Of a stretch of 64,000 nt of DNA, positions 24,106 to 32,518 are shown piece after piece. Both the position numbers and the translations under genes were made by a program. The notes beneath the pieces were generated by a model. That model ran no database searches, was not told where the DNA came from, and was given only the letters and a program-made list of their open reading frames with translations. The number at the start of each line of letters is the position of its first letter. Within the stretch, counting starts at the first letter, position 1. The DNA is from Candidatus Poribacteria bacterium (GTDB taxonomy: Bacteria; Poribacteria; WGA-4E; WGA-3G), in contig PYJC01000177.1 in NCBI GenBank assembly GCA_003635255.1, positions 201 through 64,200 of the forward strand, in the 5' to 3' direction.

Positions 24106-27100
24106 TTATTTCATCAACAACATTTTACGGGTCGTCGTGAAGTGATCTGCGGTGAGTGTGATAAAATAGATGCCACTTGCGACAGGTTCACCAACATCAT
24201 TTTTGCCATCCCAATACACAGCACGACTCCGGGTCTGATAAATGCCTGCGGGCTGATGTCCTAACGCCAGTGTCCGCACCACTGTGCCATTTGTACCGTA
24301 GATTGTTAAAGTAACCGTCGCCGGTTTCGCAAGATGATACGGTATCCACGTCTCGGGGTTGAATGGATTTGGATAGTTTGGCAGTAAAGCCGTCTTTTCC
24401 GGCACAAAAGTAGCATAGAGTGCCTCAATATTTGCAATACCGCGCCGGAAGGTGAGCGATCCATCATCTGCAGCGCGCAAGAGCTCGAGGACTTCTTCAA
24501 CGTTTTCTGGGGTCAGACCAAGCGATTGCGGGTCCCCGAACGGTGCAGCCCCCGCGGTACCTTCACCGAGGTGTGCAGCGACAATCGCAAGGTCCTTGCC
24601 ATCAACAACACCGTCGCCATTGACATCCGCGCGGGGGTTCTCTGGCGGTGATTGCCCCAATGCCGCGACCACCAATATAACATCCGAGACATCTGTGATG
24701 CCATCTTCATTGACATCCCAGGTTGGAATCGTGGTTTCATCGCCTTCTACAACGATGCGGAGCTCCGGCGGGATAGAAGGCACAGGGTTTCCGCGACCCG
24801 AACCTGCTTCAAAATTCTCCAAAGTCAACAGGCTTTCTCCAGCCCCGACAACCGTAAATGTTACTGAGCATAATAAGCCGTTGCCATCTACACTGTCTCC
24901 AGAGAGTCTTAGTGCCTTCAAACCTGTGATTTTACCATCGCTATTCTCAATTGTGCCTGCCTCGAAGTAGGTTTCTTCGTCCGATGCTTGTAGGAAATCG
25001 CCTTCATTCACCTCAACTGCGTTTAGCACGGCGGGGTTAAACACGAGATCTGCTTGCCAGCCGCCTAAATTTTCCATATTTTCGGCGCGGAGTTCGAGCG
25101 TAAACGTATCTTCAACCTCAAATGCTGTCGCGTCCGTGGAGAACACGAACCGGGGACTCGGCAGAAACACCTCATATTCGGCATCACGTGCAAATGCGAA
25201 ATGTCCACTGAAACCGCCATGTCCGTGGTTGTCAATCGCAACTAACAGTACATTCTGCCCCTGTTTGAGCGTTACAGGGAAGAAGCTGCCATCTTGGTCA
25301 AAGGTTGCGTGGAGTACGGTGTGAACTAACTCGCCATTCAGAAAAACTTTCACAGCGTCATCGTTGCCAATGAACATCGTCGTCTGTTGTTCGCGCGGTG
25401 CATCCAAAATGACAGCACCGTAAACGATATGGTCGTAGATTTCGCGACCTGTTCCCCAGCCGAGAGCGTCTGTCATTCGGTTAATATTATTGCCCCCCGT
25501 GTCGAGTCTATGCCATGTCCAGACACTTTTTCCAACAGCCTTGCCTGCTGTCGCGCCGTTGGTCGCAACTTTTATCTCCGTCGCTGCGCCATTTGTCGCC
25601 CGCGACAAAAAATCTGTTTGCGTATCAAGACGTGTACCCGGAACAATTGCCCATAACCACGGTCCCGTTATGTGCGCCCCCCTATTGGTGGGAAACCCCG
25701 GATTCCCTGTCATGCGGATAGCTACCCCTTGCAAATCGTCTAACGGTGAAAAGTCGAAGATCGCATTGTTACGCACGTCTAATCGATGCAAGTTGGTCAA
25801 CTCGGAGAGCGGCGATACATCTGAAATGACATTATTTTCAAGATAGAGTAAGTTCAAGTTGGTCAACTCGGAGAGCGGCGATACATCTAAAATGAGATTC
25901 GCATCAAGATTCAGATGCGTCAGATCCGTGAGGTTTTCCAACGGCGAGAGATCCGTTATCGCGTTATTTACCAATTCTAACCATCGTAGCTGCGTCAATT
26001 CCGCTAATGCAGAGATATCTGAAATACCGCAGCCGTGAATTTCTAACCGTCTTAACGCTTTCAAACCTGTCAGAGATGGCAGCGCTGTTGTGGACTTGTC
26101 ATTGCCATATTCTATCCATCTCAATACACGCAAGGTCGCCAACGGTGAGAAGTCTGATATAGGTGTCTGCCATGCATCTATTCTTTCCAAACTGGTTAAC
26201 TTTGCCAGGGGCGACACGTCTATGACAGGGTTGCCAGAAATCCCGATCCCTTGTAACCTTGTTAAACCTGACAGTGGGGCTAAATCGATAATACGGTTCT
26301 GTTCAAGTCCTAACCAATCCACTCGGATTAACTTTGCCAACGGCGTGACATCTGTGATCTCATTGTCGCGGAGCTTGATGTTATTCAACTGCGTCAAACC
26401 CGCAAGCGGCGATAGATCCGTTATCATATTGTGCCGAAACTCTATCCGTTCCAGCTGCGTCGCGAACTCAAGGCCTGTCAAATCACGAATCCCTCTCCGA
26501 TCGGCGTTAATATTCCGTAAGTTTAACATCTCTGCGGCTGTGATCTCTTCATCCGCTGCTTTCCCTAAACGTTCGGCAATAACCGCACGCAGATTCACAT
26601 CAGGGATATAAAAATCGCCCACTGGACGCATCGGGCCCTCTCTATCAGGCGCAACATACTCCGGATTGAAAAGTGCAGCGCGCACGTCGTGAAAATTGGA
26701 TGTCCACGCATCCCGTTTGACAGTGCCGTTCTCCTCGACAAGCGGTGTCAACCCTAAGTCTTTCAAACTCTGTTTCTCGCGTATCTCCGTGAGAAATACT
26801 GGGGTTTCCAACCCGACGGCTGCCGCAGCGGATGCGACATCCAGCGGTGCCTGAAATGCCTCATGAAACCGTTGGACGGGTTCATTTTTATGTCTCTCAA
26901 AGAATTGGTTGCGTTCCTCTGCATTCGCAAAGGGCTCCCCAATTTTCGCAAGGGCACTTTCAAACCGCGCCGTATCCGTTTGCAGCAGCGTATCCAGAAC
27001 GGATTGTGCCGGATAGAGGCGTAAGGCTTCTGCTTTATTGTAGGGGGGGTTTTGGTTCTGTTCTATCGCGGCACGGACAGAATCTGTAAAATCCTTCATA

Positions 27101-28332
27101 CCTTCGGTATGGCACCCGATACAGGAGAGACCATTCTTAACAGCAGGATCGCTCGCTGCAGGATTAGAGACAATTGTTGTAGGTGCGACATCCAAACGAT
27201 TTCCGACAGCGTCTGCGAGATAATAGGCCTGTAGTCCGTTGGGTAGGTTAAAGATCATTTCGCCGCCATCATGGGTGAAGTTAAGGGGGTGTGTAAAGAT
27301 ATTCTGTGAACCGACACTGCCAGCAAAGTCGTAACTTTTCCAATACGCACCATACCGCGCGGTATGCCGTTCGACAACACGATTGTGATTCGAGACACCC
27401 GAATCGTTGAAACCCGCACGCCAGACGCGAACCCCCGGTGCATTCCTTATATTCACGGCAACATTGACATCGAGTTGACGCTCTAATTCACGGGTATTCT
27501 GCGGCAGCCCTAAAATGTCATTATAGAGCGGCGGCAAGGACGCTGTGGCTAAAAACCAATCGACATGCACAAACGGCGCGAAACTACCCGTTTCTGCCCG
27601 CAGGGCTGCCATCTTTTCAAGGCGACCGGCTTGTGTTTGTGGATCAAACGCAGGGTTATAAGGATACGCAGCCTCTATTTGCGCCCAGGCATTCGTTCGG
27701 TCCCATTCATAATGACGCAGGTCAATGTAAAAGATTGTCTCTAACGCATCTACAGGCGTGGGGTTGGTCACGACAAAACCCCAAGATAGACTGTTGACGA
27801 GTTTAGAAAGGGCAACACGATAGTCTCTCAATGTCTCAGGGGATTCGCCCGAATTATAAAGATGCGTCAAGGTAAAATAGCGCGCAGATGTCCTGCTAAG
27901 CGGATCCAGTCCGCCAAGATGAGACGCGATCGTATCGAGCACTGTATCAGGCGCAATAAAGTCAATGGAATGCGATACATCCCAATCGGGTGCACCGAGT
28001 GCGATCCAAAGGGCTATTGTCCGAATCGCTTCATCTGAGAGCGCGGGTAATCCCAACGGCATCTGTGGCCCCTTTTCCGTCTCACCGAGCAGACGTTTAT
28101 AGAACTCCGATTCGAGCGGATTCCCCGGCATAACAACCCCAGTATTAACTAATGCATCACGGTCCAGCAAGAGATCGTCCTTAAAAGCCCCGGTCGCATC
28201 ATGACACCTCGCACAGTTGGCTTCCAAAATAGTATACGCTTCCTGTGCGATATTCTGCTGCGCGTCAACAACGGATACCCAAAAAACGCAAAACAATAGA
28301 AATATCGAAAAAGTAAAGATGAATCTGCTCAT
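24106..28332 (-). CDS. Giant exported cytochrome c / LRR / cohesin / dockerin protein
   Basis: 1408 residues from the ATG at 28330-28332 (GGAGG upstream; a longer frame starts 18 codons earlier without a site). Signal peptide 1-24. Haem motif CARCH at about 40-44 and CIGCH at about 401-405 bracket a c-type cytochrome-like region. LRRs of the NxITDLSPLAGLT type follow (about 600-870). Next are the same beta domain as in the neighbour (DAVKVFLNGELVH), a cohesin-like domain (VEDTFTLELRAENMENLGGW to VTFTVVGAGE), a dockerin (DVNEDGITDVSDV, DVNGDGVVDGKDL), and the NYPNPFNPETWIPYHL C-terminal domain. Cohesin plus dockerin in one chain suggests surface assembly with its neighbour. Confidence 0.8.
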   Translation of the reverse strand: MSRFIFTFSIFLLFCVFWVSVVDAQQNIAQEAYTILEANCARCHDATGAFKDDLLLDRDALVNTGVVMPGNPLESEFYKRLLGETEKGPQMPLGLPALSDEAIRTIALWIALGAPDWDVSHSIDFIAPDTVLDTIASHLGGLDPLSRTSARYFTLTHLYNSGESPETLRDYRVALSKLVNSLSWGFVVTNPTPVDALETIFYIDLRHYEWDRTNAWAQIEAAYPYNPAFDPQTQAGRLEKMAALRAETGSFAPFVHVDWFLATASLPPLYNDILGLPQNTRELERQLDVNVAVNIRNAPGVRVWRAGFNDSGVSNHNRVVERHTARYGAYWKSYDFAGSVGSQNIFTHPLNFTHDGGEMIFNLPNGLQAYYLADAVGNRLDVAPTTIVSNPAASDPAVKNGLSCIGCHTEGMKDFTDSVRAAIEQNQNPPYNKAEALRLYPAQSVLDTLLQTDTARFESALAKIGEPFANAEERNQFFERHKNEPVQRFHEAFQAPLDVASAAAAVGLETPVFLTEIREKQSLKDLGLTPLVEENGTVKRDAWTSNFHDVRAALFNPEYVAPDREGPMRPVGDFYIPDVNLRAVIAERLGKAADEEITAAEMLNLRNINADRRGIRDLTGLEFATQLERIEFRHNMITDLSPLAGLTQLNNIKLRDNEITDVTPLAKLIRVDWLGLEQNRIIDLAPLSGLTRLQGIGISGNPVIDVSPLAKLTSLERIDAWQTPISDFSPLATLRVLRWIEYGNDKSTTALPSLTGLKALRRLEIHGCGISDISALAELTQLRWLELVNNAITDLSPLENLTDLTHLNLDANLILDVSPLSELTNLNLLYLENNVISDVSPLSELTNLHRLDVRNNAIFDFSPLDDLQGVAIRMTGNPGFPTNRGAHITGPWLWAIVPGTRLDTQTDFLSRATNGAATEIKVATNGATAGKAVGKSVWTWHRLDTGGNNINRMTDALGWGTGREIYDHIVYGAVILDAPREQQTTMFIGNDDAVKVFLNGELVHTVLHATFDQDGSFFPVTLKQGQNVLLVAIDNHGHGGFSGHFAFARDAEYEVFLPSPRFVFSTDATAFEVEDTFTLELRAENMENLGGWQADLVFNPAVLNAVEVNEGDFLQASDEETYFEAGTIENSDGKITGLKALRLSGDSVDGNGLLCSVTFTVVGAGESLLTLENFEAGSGRGNPVPSIPPELRIVVEGDETTIPTWDVNEDGITDVSDVILVVAALGQSPPENPRADVNGDGVVDGKDLAIVAAHLGEGTAGAAPFGDPQSLGLTPENVEEVLELLRAADDGSLTFRRGIANIEALYATFVPEKTALLPNYPNPFNPETWIPYHLAKPATVTLTIYGTNGTVVRTLALGHQPAGIYQTRSRAVYWDGKNDVGEPVASGIYFITLTADHFTTTRKMLLMK

Positions 28333-28421
28333 ATTCAATAAACCTCCATTCTTGAATAATATATGAGTTCGCAAATGCTGTTTCAATCTCGCTGTCGCGG
28401 GCTTTTCCTGAGAAATGAATC

Positions 28422-29312
28422 CTATTTCTTTGCCTCTGTTGTGAAATCAAAAATGCGTATAATCCCCCAGTCTGCGGGTTCCCAATTCCCTGCGGCATCT
28501 GCCCATCGGAGTTGTACTCTATAACGCTCTTTATGCCGTAACCGAAGCCCTTCACCCGGTAATCTCAAAAGGATAATACGCTTGTCATCTATCAACATTT
28601 TCCATTTCATATCAATCTGGCGCGTGCGATTATAGAGTTTCACGTCTGCTCTATGAATAGCCTCATCAAAGTCAAATACAAAACGTTCTGTGTTTATAGG
28701 TACATTTGTCCCTCCATGTCTCACACTACTTCTGGTCATTTGGGGGGCTCGATTGTCTCCTTTCTTGGTTGTGAATGTAATTAGAATGGTGCGCATATTT
28801 CTCGCAGCGTCTTCGACGTCCCCAGATATTTCATATTGTCCGTCGGTTTTTAAATTAATCACGTTTCCCAGGGGCGTGAGAACCACTTTTTTGCCACTCA
28901 CAATCCGTTTCCAACGAAGACTCTGTCTAAACGTGCTGTGGTTTTTGTGGATTTGGACATTCGATTTTGCAACATCTTCATCGAAAGTTAAGGTGATGGT
29001 ATCCAAATGTATATCTACGTCTCGCGCACCGTCCGATATCTTGATTTTTCTGTTACCATTCGCTCCAATGCTTTCTATGAGTTTCGGACCAAAGATGTCA
29101 AAAACAAGTTCAGGTTCAGGTTCATCTACAATAGGCGCGACAACAGGAACGACTGGATCTGGCTGTGGGACTAAAGGTTCGGATTGTACTTCTGTATTAG
29201 GATCTTCTATCAAGGTAGGTATTGCGAAAAGAGGTTCAGGCGTGCCCTTTTCGGTATCCGTCGCACAACTGATGCACGTTAACAATAAAAATATAACGAG
29301 TACATATCTCAT
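28422..29312 (-). CDS. Lipoprotein with Ig-like domains
   Basis: 296 residues with AAGGAG before the ATG. Lipobox LTCISC (Cys 16). A Pro/Glu-rich linker (about 25-70) is followed by two Big_5-like Ig folds (HLDTITLTFDEDVAKSNVQI and NTERFVFDFDEAIHRADVKL). Probably a cell-envelope lipoprotein. It starts 9 bases after the stop of the barrel gene and so is likely co-transcribed with it. Confidence 0.7.
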   Translation of the reverse strand: MRYVLVIFLLLTCISCATDTEKGTPEPLFAIPTLIEDPNTEVQSEPLVPQPDPVVPVVAPIVDEPEPELVFDIFGPKLIESIGANGNRKIKISDGARDVDIHLDTITLTFDEDVAKSNVQIHKNHSTFRQSLRWKRIVSGKKVVLTPLGNVINLKTDGQYEISGDVEDAARNMRTILITFTTKKGDNRAPQMTRSSVRHGGTNVPINTERFVFDFDEAIHRADVKLYNRTRQIDMKWKMLIDDKRIILLRLPGEGLRLRHKERYRVQLRWADAAGNWEPADWGIIRIFDFTTEAKK

Positions 29313-29321
29313 TCTGACTCC

Positions 29322-30020
29322 TTATCGGAAATTGATCCCGATGTTGTAGATAACCTCGGAGGCCTGAAAAGAGAACCCGACACTTCCGATGATATGTGTT
29401 GTCGGTGAGGCTTGTATTTCAACGCCAGCCTCACCTGTAAAGAGATTGTATGTATCATCAACAATAATACGACGGGTTGTGGACGTATTTCGCCACCTGT
29501 TTGAATAGAAGACACCGAAGAACGGGTGGAATCCCCATTTTGTTGTTGTCCAGAGTTTGCCAATAACGCCTATACCGCCTGTAACTGTCATATTGATATA
29601 GTGCGTCGCCTCGCCATTTCTATAGATTTGTGAGTAGTGTGACTGGAATGCACCTCTGAGAAAATAATCTATTGTCTTTTCAGCGATCAGTGGTCCGGTG
29701 GCTGCTAATTGAAGTTCGACTGAAGGTGATGGTGGCACGTCAATTGTTTGCTGGTTTGGTATATTCAGGAATGCGATACCCGGTAGAAAAGAAATCTTCA
29801 ATGTGGGGTTGAACTGGTAGTCAAGGCTTCCGCGAATATGGCTCACTCTAAACTGGTGCCGATAGTTGCTGCTTCCTGTTATTTGGGATGGCGGTTCGTA
29901 ATATTGAAATCCTAACCCAATAGCACTCTCTTTTGCGGGCATACTCAAAATCCCTGTCTGTGCGGATACCGGTATACAACAGATGAGCAGAATGAAATAA
30001 ATGAACGATAAAGTTCTCAT
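29322..30020 (-). CDS. Outer-membrane beta-barrel-like protein
   Basis: 232 residues: signal peptide 1-20 (VSAQ cleavage), then alternating amphipathic strands rich in aromatic residues, ending in ASEVIYNIGINFR with a terminal aromatic-x pattern typical of outer-membrane barrels. No family was recognised. It lies between two lipoprotein genes read in the same direction. Confidence 0.6.
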   Translation of the reverse strand: MRTLSFIYFILLICCIPVSAQTGILSMPAKESAIGLGFQYYEPPSQITGSSNYRHQFRVSHIRGSLDYQFNPTLKISFLPGIAFLNIPNQQTIDVPPSPSVELQLAATGPLIAEKTIDYFLRGAFQSHYSQIYRNGEATHYINMTVTGGIGVIGKLWTTTKWGFHPFFGVFYSNRWRNTSTTRRIIVDDTYNLFTGEAGVEIQASPTTHIIGSVGFSFQASEVIYNIGINFR

Positions 30021-30031
30021 AGTGCGAAGAT

Positions 30032-30826
30032 TTAATGTGGAATCCTCCCTAATCCCGGAATGATAGTCTGTCCATCTCTTTGAAGTATACCCATTAGTAA
30101 TTTCTCATTGCGAGACAACTCTAAGAGTATCTTTGCGGGTCTGAAACGCATTCTTTGGAGTTTGTCATAGAATGCACTATCAACATATCCTATTACCCCA
30201 TCAAAGTAGACAACCTCACCAGCCTGTTTCTGCTTCTCCAACTCCCTATAAAGTAAATCGCCAAGCATGCCGCCGTCTGTGTAGTTATATTTTGTGATTG
30301 TCTCCTTTATAACTGACGCATAGCTATTCGTCCATATAATAGAGTCATCACCTTTCCACACCATGCCGTGCTCTAACTCTGGCATTGTTGGATCACCATA
30401 CTTCTCAATGACTTTTTGGATTAGTTTTTCTGCGTTCCTTATAGGTAGTATGGTTATGTAGCCTGCGGTTCGCAACTTGTTATCCTTGAACGTGTAAATG
30501 AGTTTACATTTAACACCGTTGATTTTAATTCTGTAGACGAGGAGTTCTCGTGTCCTTTCATCAGGTCGTATCCCTTCTTCTGACAATTCAACACGTTCAC
30601 GACTAAATCCCCACCGTGTTTTGCGAAAGTTGTAGCCACTCTCACCTTCAAAGAGGTACTCTGATAGTTTGTTGGGGTCAAGAGGTGGGTCTATGTCAGA
30701 CATCCAATCAGGCGATACAGGTGAGTCCCATTCGGGAATGTCATCAGGCGGTAGTTGAACTCTTGGGGCACATCCCATATACAAGCAGAGTATGAGTGGG
30801 ATAGAGAGCATTAGCAACTTTTTCAT
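30032..30826 (-). CDS. Lipoprotein of unknown function
   Basis: 264 residues with AAAGGAG before the ATG and lipobox LYMGC (Cys 19). Residues about 65-190 look like a compact alpha/beta domain (TRWGFSRERVELSEEGIRP, KCKLIYTFKDNKLRTAGYIT, YGDPTMPELEHGMVWKGDDS) similar in style to envelope lipoproteins with a comparison of predicted and actual values. First gene of a lipoprotein-barrel-lipoprotein operon. Confidence 0.6.
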   Translation of the reverse strand: MKKLLMLSIPLILCLYMGCAPRVQLPPDDIPEWDSPVSPDWMSDIDPPLDPNKLSEYLFEGESGYNFRKTRWGFSRERVELSEEGIRPDERTRELLVYRIKINGVKCKLIYTFKDNKLRTAGYITILPIRNAEKLIQKVIEKYGDPTMPELEHGMVWKGDDSIIWTNSYASVIKETITKYNYTDGGMLGDLLYRELEKQKQAGEVVYFDGVIGYVDSAFYDKLQRMRFRPAKILLELSRNEKLLMGILQRDGQTIIPGLGRIPH

Positions 30827-30852
30827 AAAGTTCTCCTTTATTGAGAATAGTA

Positions 30853-31110
30853 TTAGGCCAGTGGTGGTTTGCCATTTTTTTCAAACAGCAAATTGAGTGC
30901 GTCCCCTATTACGCGCTCTATGGATGTTCCTTTGTCTGCAGCAATCAGTCGGACTTGTCGGTGTACTTCGGATGGATACCACCCTTGAAGGATTTTCTTG
31001 CCCTTCCGGGAATCTGGTCTGTTTTTGGGTTCAAGGCTTGGAGTCTCGTTAGGGGCCTCTGCCTGTTGTTTCTCGTTCAAGATCGTTTGTAGGCTTTTTG
31101 GTTGTTTCAT
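30853..31110 (-). CDS. Ribbon-helix-helix partition partner
   Basis: 85 residues with GGAGGT before the ATG. A flexible N-terminal half is followed by YPSEVHRQVRLIAADKGTSI then ERVIGDALNLLFEKNGKPPL, an RHH antitoxin-like domain of the sort encoded next to short ParA proteins. It starts at the 3' end of parA and is evidently co-transcribed. Likely role: centromere binding and autoregulation, as for ParG or omega proteins. Confidence 0.7.
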   Translation of the reverse strand: MKQPKSLQTILNEKQQAEAPNETPSLEPKNRPDSRKGKKILQGWYPSEVHRQVRLIAADKGTSIERVIGDALNLLFEKNGKPPLA

Positions 31111-31111
31111 G

Positions 31112-31723
31112 CTACACCTCCAGTTGCTTTTCGACGTATTCGTATAGTACTTGTGCTTCGATAGATGCTTTAGACTTTGGTAGATATTCCTGTGCAGTTA
31201 GTCCGTGATTGAGGGCATGTACAAAGGCTACACGGTGACCGAATTCACAGGGGGCGCACTGTCCCGGAAGTGCTGTTCGTGCTTGGTTTCCGAGTGTTGT
31301 TCGGGCTGGAACGGAGTTGAGTACAATGTGTGCGGAGACTTTTGCGATTTCGCAGATAGAGAGTGTTGAAGCGATAGCGTCTAAATCCATAATCGACGGT
31401 TTACACGGAATTAAGACAAGGTTCGCGGCGTTTGCTACATCGAGAGCGTCATGTCCGGCATTGGGGGGTGTATCAAGGATCGCAAGGGTTGCTCCGTTAT
31501 CTTTGGCTGTTTTCAGCCACTGTTGGACACGGGATGCGGGTGTTGCGATGATAGCTGGTGATTCAGCGTCTCGATAGTCTCCCCATTTTGCCGCAGATGC
31601 TTGGGGGTCTAAGTCAATGAGAATAGGCGTGTGCCCGGCTTTTTCTGCGGCGACCGAGATATGGGTTGCAAGTGTCGTTTTTCCAGTGCCACCTTTTCGG
31701 CTCATGATTGCTATTGTTTTCAT
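31112..31723 (-). CDS. parA: ParA-family partition ATPase (short type Ib)
   Basis: 203 residues from the ATG at 31721-31723, chosen for AAGGAAAG upstream; the longer frame would add an unlikely N-terminus. Deviant Walker A KGGTGKTT with the signature Lys (residues 9-16), Walker A' LIDLDPQAS and Walker B LAILDTPP are present. There is no N-terminal HTH, as in type Ib ParA. It moves DNA apart at division together with the RHH partner. Plasmids and phage-plasmids carry such pairs. Three 17-bp-spaced repeats lie just upstream. Confidence 0.85.
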   Translation of the reverse strand: MKTIAIMSRKGGTGKTTLATHISVAAEKAGHTPILIDLDPQASAAKWGDYRDAESPAIIATPASRVQQWLKTAKDNGATLAILDTPPNAGHDALDVANAANLVLIPCKPSIMDLDAIASTLSICEIAKVSAHIVLNSVPARTTLGNQARTALPGQCAPCEFGHRVAFVHALNHGLTAQEYLPKSKASIEAQVLYEYVEKQLEV

Positions 31724-31740
31724 GTTGTCTTTCCTTCTTT

Positions 31741-31787
31741 GTTTTATATGCAACGGTGTTTTATATGCAACATTATTTACAATGCAA
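31741..31787. repeat. 17-bp iteron-like repeats upstream of parA
   Basis: GTTTTATATGCAAC at 31741-31754 and again at 31758-31771, then a degenerate ATTTACAATGCAAC at 31775-31787/8, all in a 17-bp register. They are candidates for the centromere or operator bound by the RHH protein. Confidence 0.65.
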
Positions 31788-31788
31788 C

Positions 31789-31820
31789 TGAAGTGCATAC
31801 GCTTATTTAGACCACAATTT
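31789..31820 (+). repeat. Direct repeat matching the MITE-like end at 20851
   Basis: TGAAGTGCATACGCTTATTT then AGACCACAATTT, two mismatches from 20851-20882 and in the same orientation. Only this end is present; the other inverted end seen at 20927-20939 is missing. Confidence 0.7.
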
Positions 31821-31832
31821 CGCAAAAACGGT

Positions 31833-32171
31833 TTATCTATTGTATTCCGACTCGGTGAGTCGCCAACCTATTCTCTGTTTACCTGATTTACTTCGCAAAG
31901 ACTCAACCCGACCCTCATCTTCCAACTTTTCAAGAATTTCCCTATGTATTCTACCGGGGGACTTTCCTTTTTTCCGTTTTTTCTCGTATGTTCCCATTTC
32001 TTCACCTATATATGTAGCCTCAATATATGCATGTCCACCATCCGGATCAGGTTTACACTTCTTAGGAGGAATGTCTACATATTCGCTCTCTTGTGCGTTC
32101 TTTAGAACATCTATGACTACGTCCTTAAGTAGTCCTATCGCTTGATCTGTGCGTAATCTTACGTGATCCAT
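31833..32171 (-). CDS. Winged-helix DNA-binding protein
   Basis: 112 residues. Residues about 70-110, PGRIHREILEKLEDEGRVES then LRSKSGKQRIGWRL, form a winged-helix end with a basic wing. The N-terminal half is mixed helix/strand. Located just upstream of the partition genes, so perhaps a regulator of this locus. No close family recognised. Confidence 0.5.
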   Translation of the reverse strand: MDHVRLRTDQAIGLLKDVVIDVLKNAQESEYVDIPPKKCKPDPDGGHAYIEATYIGEEMGTYEKKRKKGKSPGRIHREILEKLEDEGRVESLRSKSGKQRIGWRLTESEYNR

Positions 32172-32220
32172 TTGGATTTACCTCATATTTGAGGCAGCAG
32201 AAAACTGCTGCCTTTTGTGA

Positions 32221-32337
32221 TTAATCGTCAAATAACCCAAGTTGATCGGTTGTTGATTTGCCACGCGCAAGCGGTGTATCAAATTTGTTGATGTTCAGTG
32301 CAGAAGCAAACGTTGGGTCTTGTACTTTGACGAACAT
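32221..32337 (-). CDS. 38-residue protein
   Basis: MFVKVQDPTFASALNINKFD then TPLARGKSTTDQLGLFDD. A textbook AAAGGAG lies 6 bases before the ATG, and the promoter-like element found ahead of the GIY-YIG genes lies upstream in the matching orientation. Acidic end, no known family. Probably a real small gene. Confidence 0.6.
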   Translation of the reverse strand: MFVKVQDPTFASALNINKFDTPLARGKSTTDQLGLFDD

Positions 32338-32480
32338 TTTGACTCCTTTTCGGCTTGACGTGCATCGGCATCGGTGTTAAAATTAAAATGCCAATACATC
32401 GAAATAGCCTTTCGTTTTTGGTTTGGGGAGGTGACCGCCTCCCCTTCTCTATTATAATCTATTATCTATTTTCACAACTT
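32338..32480 (-). promoter_or_regulatory. Promoter-like element related to the GIY-YIG leaders, with hairpin
   Basis: On the minus strand it reads ATTGGCATTTTAATTTTAAC ACC then GTCAAGC, close to the CATTGGCATTTTTATTTTAA and GTCAAGC parts of the leaders at 14338 and 35358, ahead of the 38-residue gene. A hairpin GGGGAGG (32425-32431) with CCTCCCC (32438-32444) lies beyond it. Confidence 0.5.
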
Positions 32481-32518
32481 TTTGTCAAGCAACAATTCAA
32501 TGGTCTTGATGCCATGTG

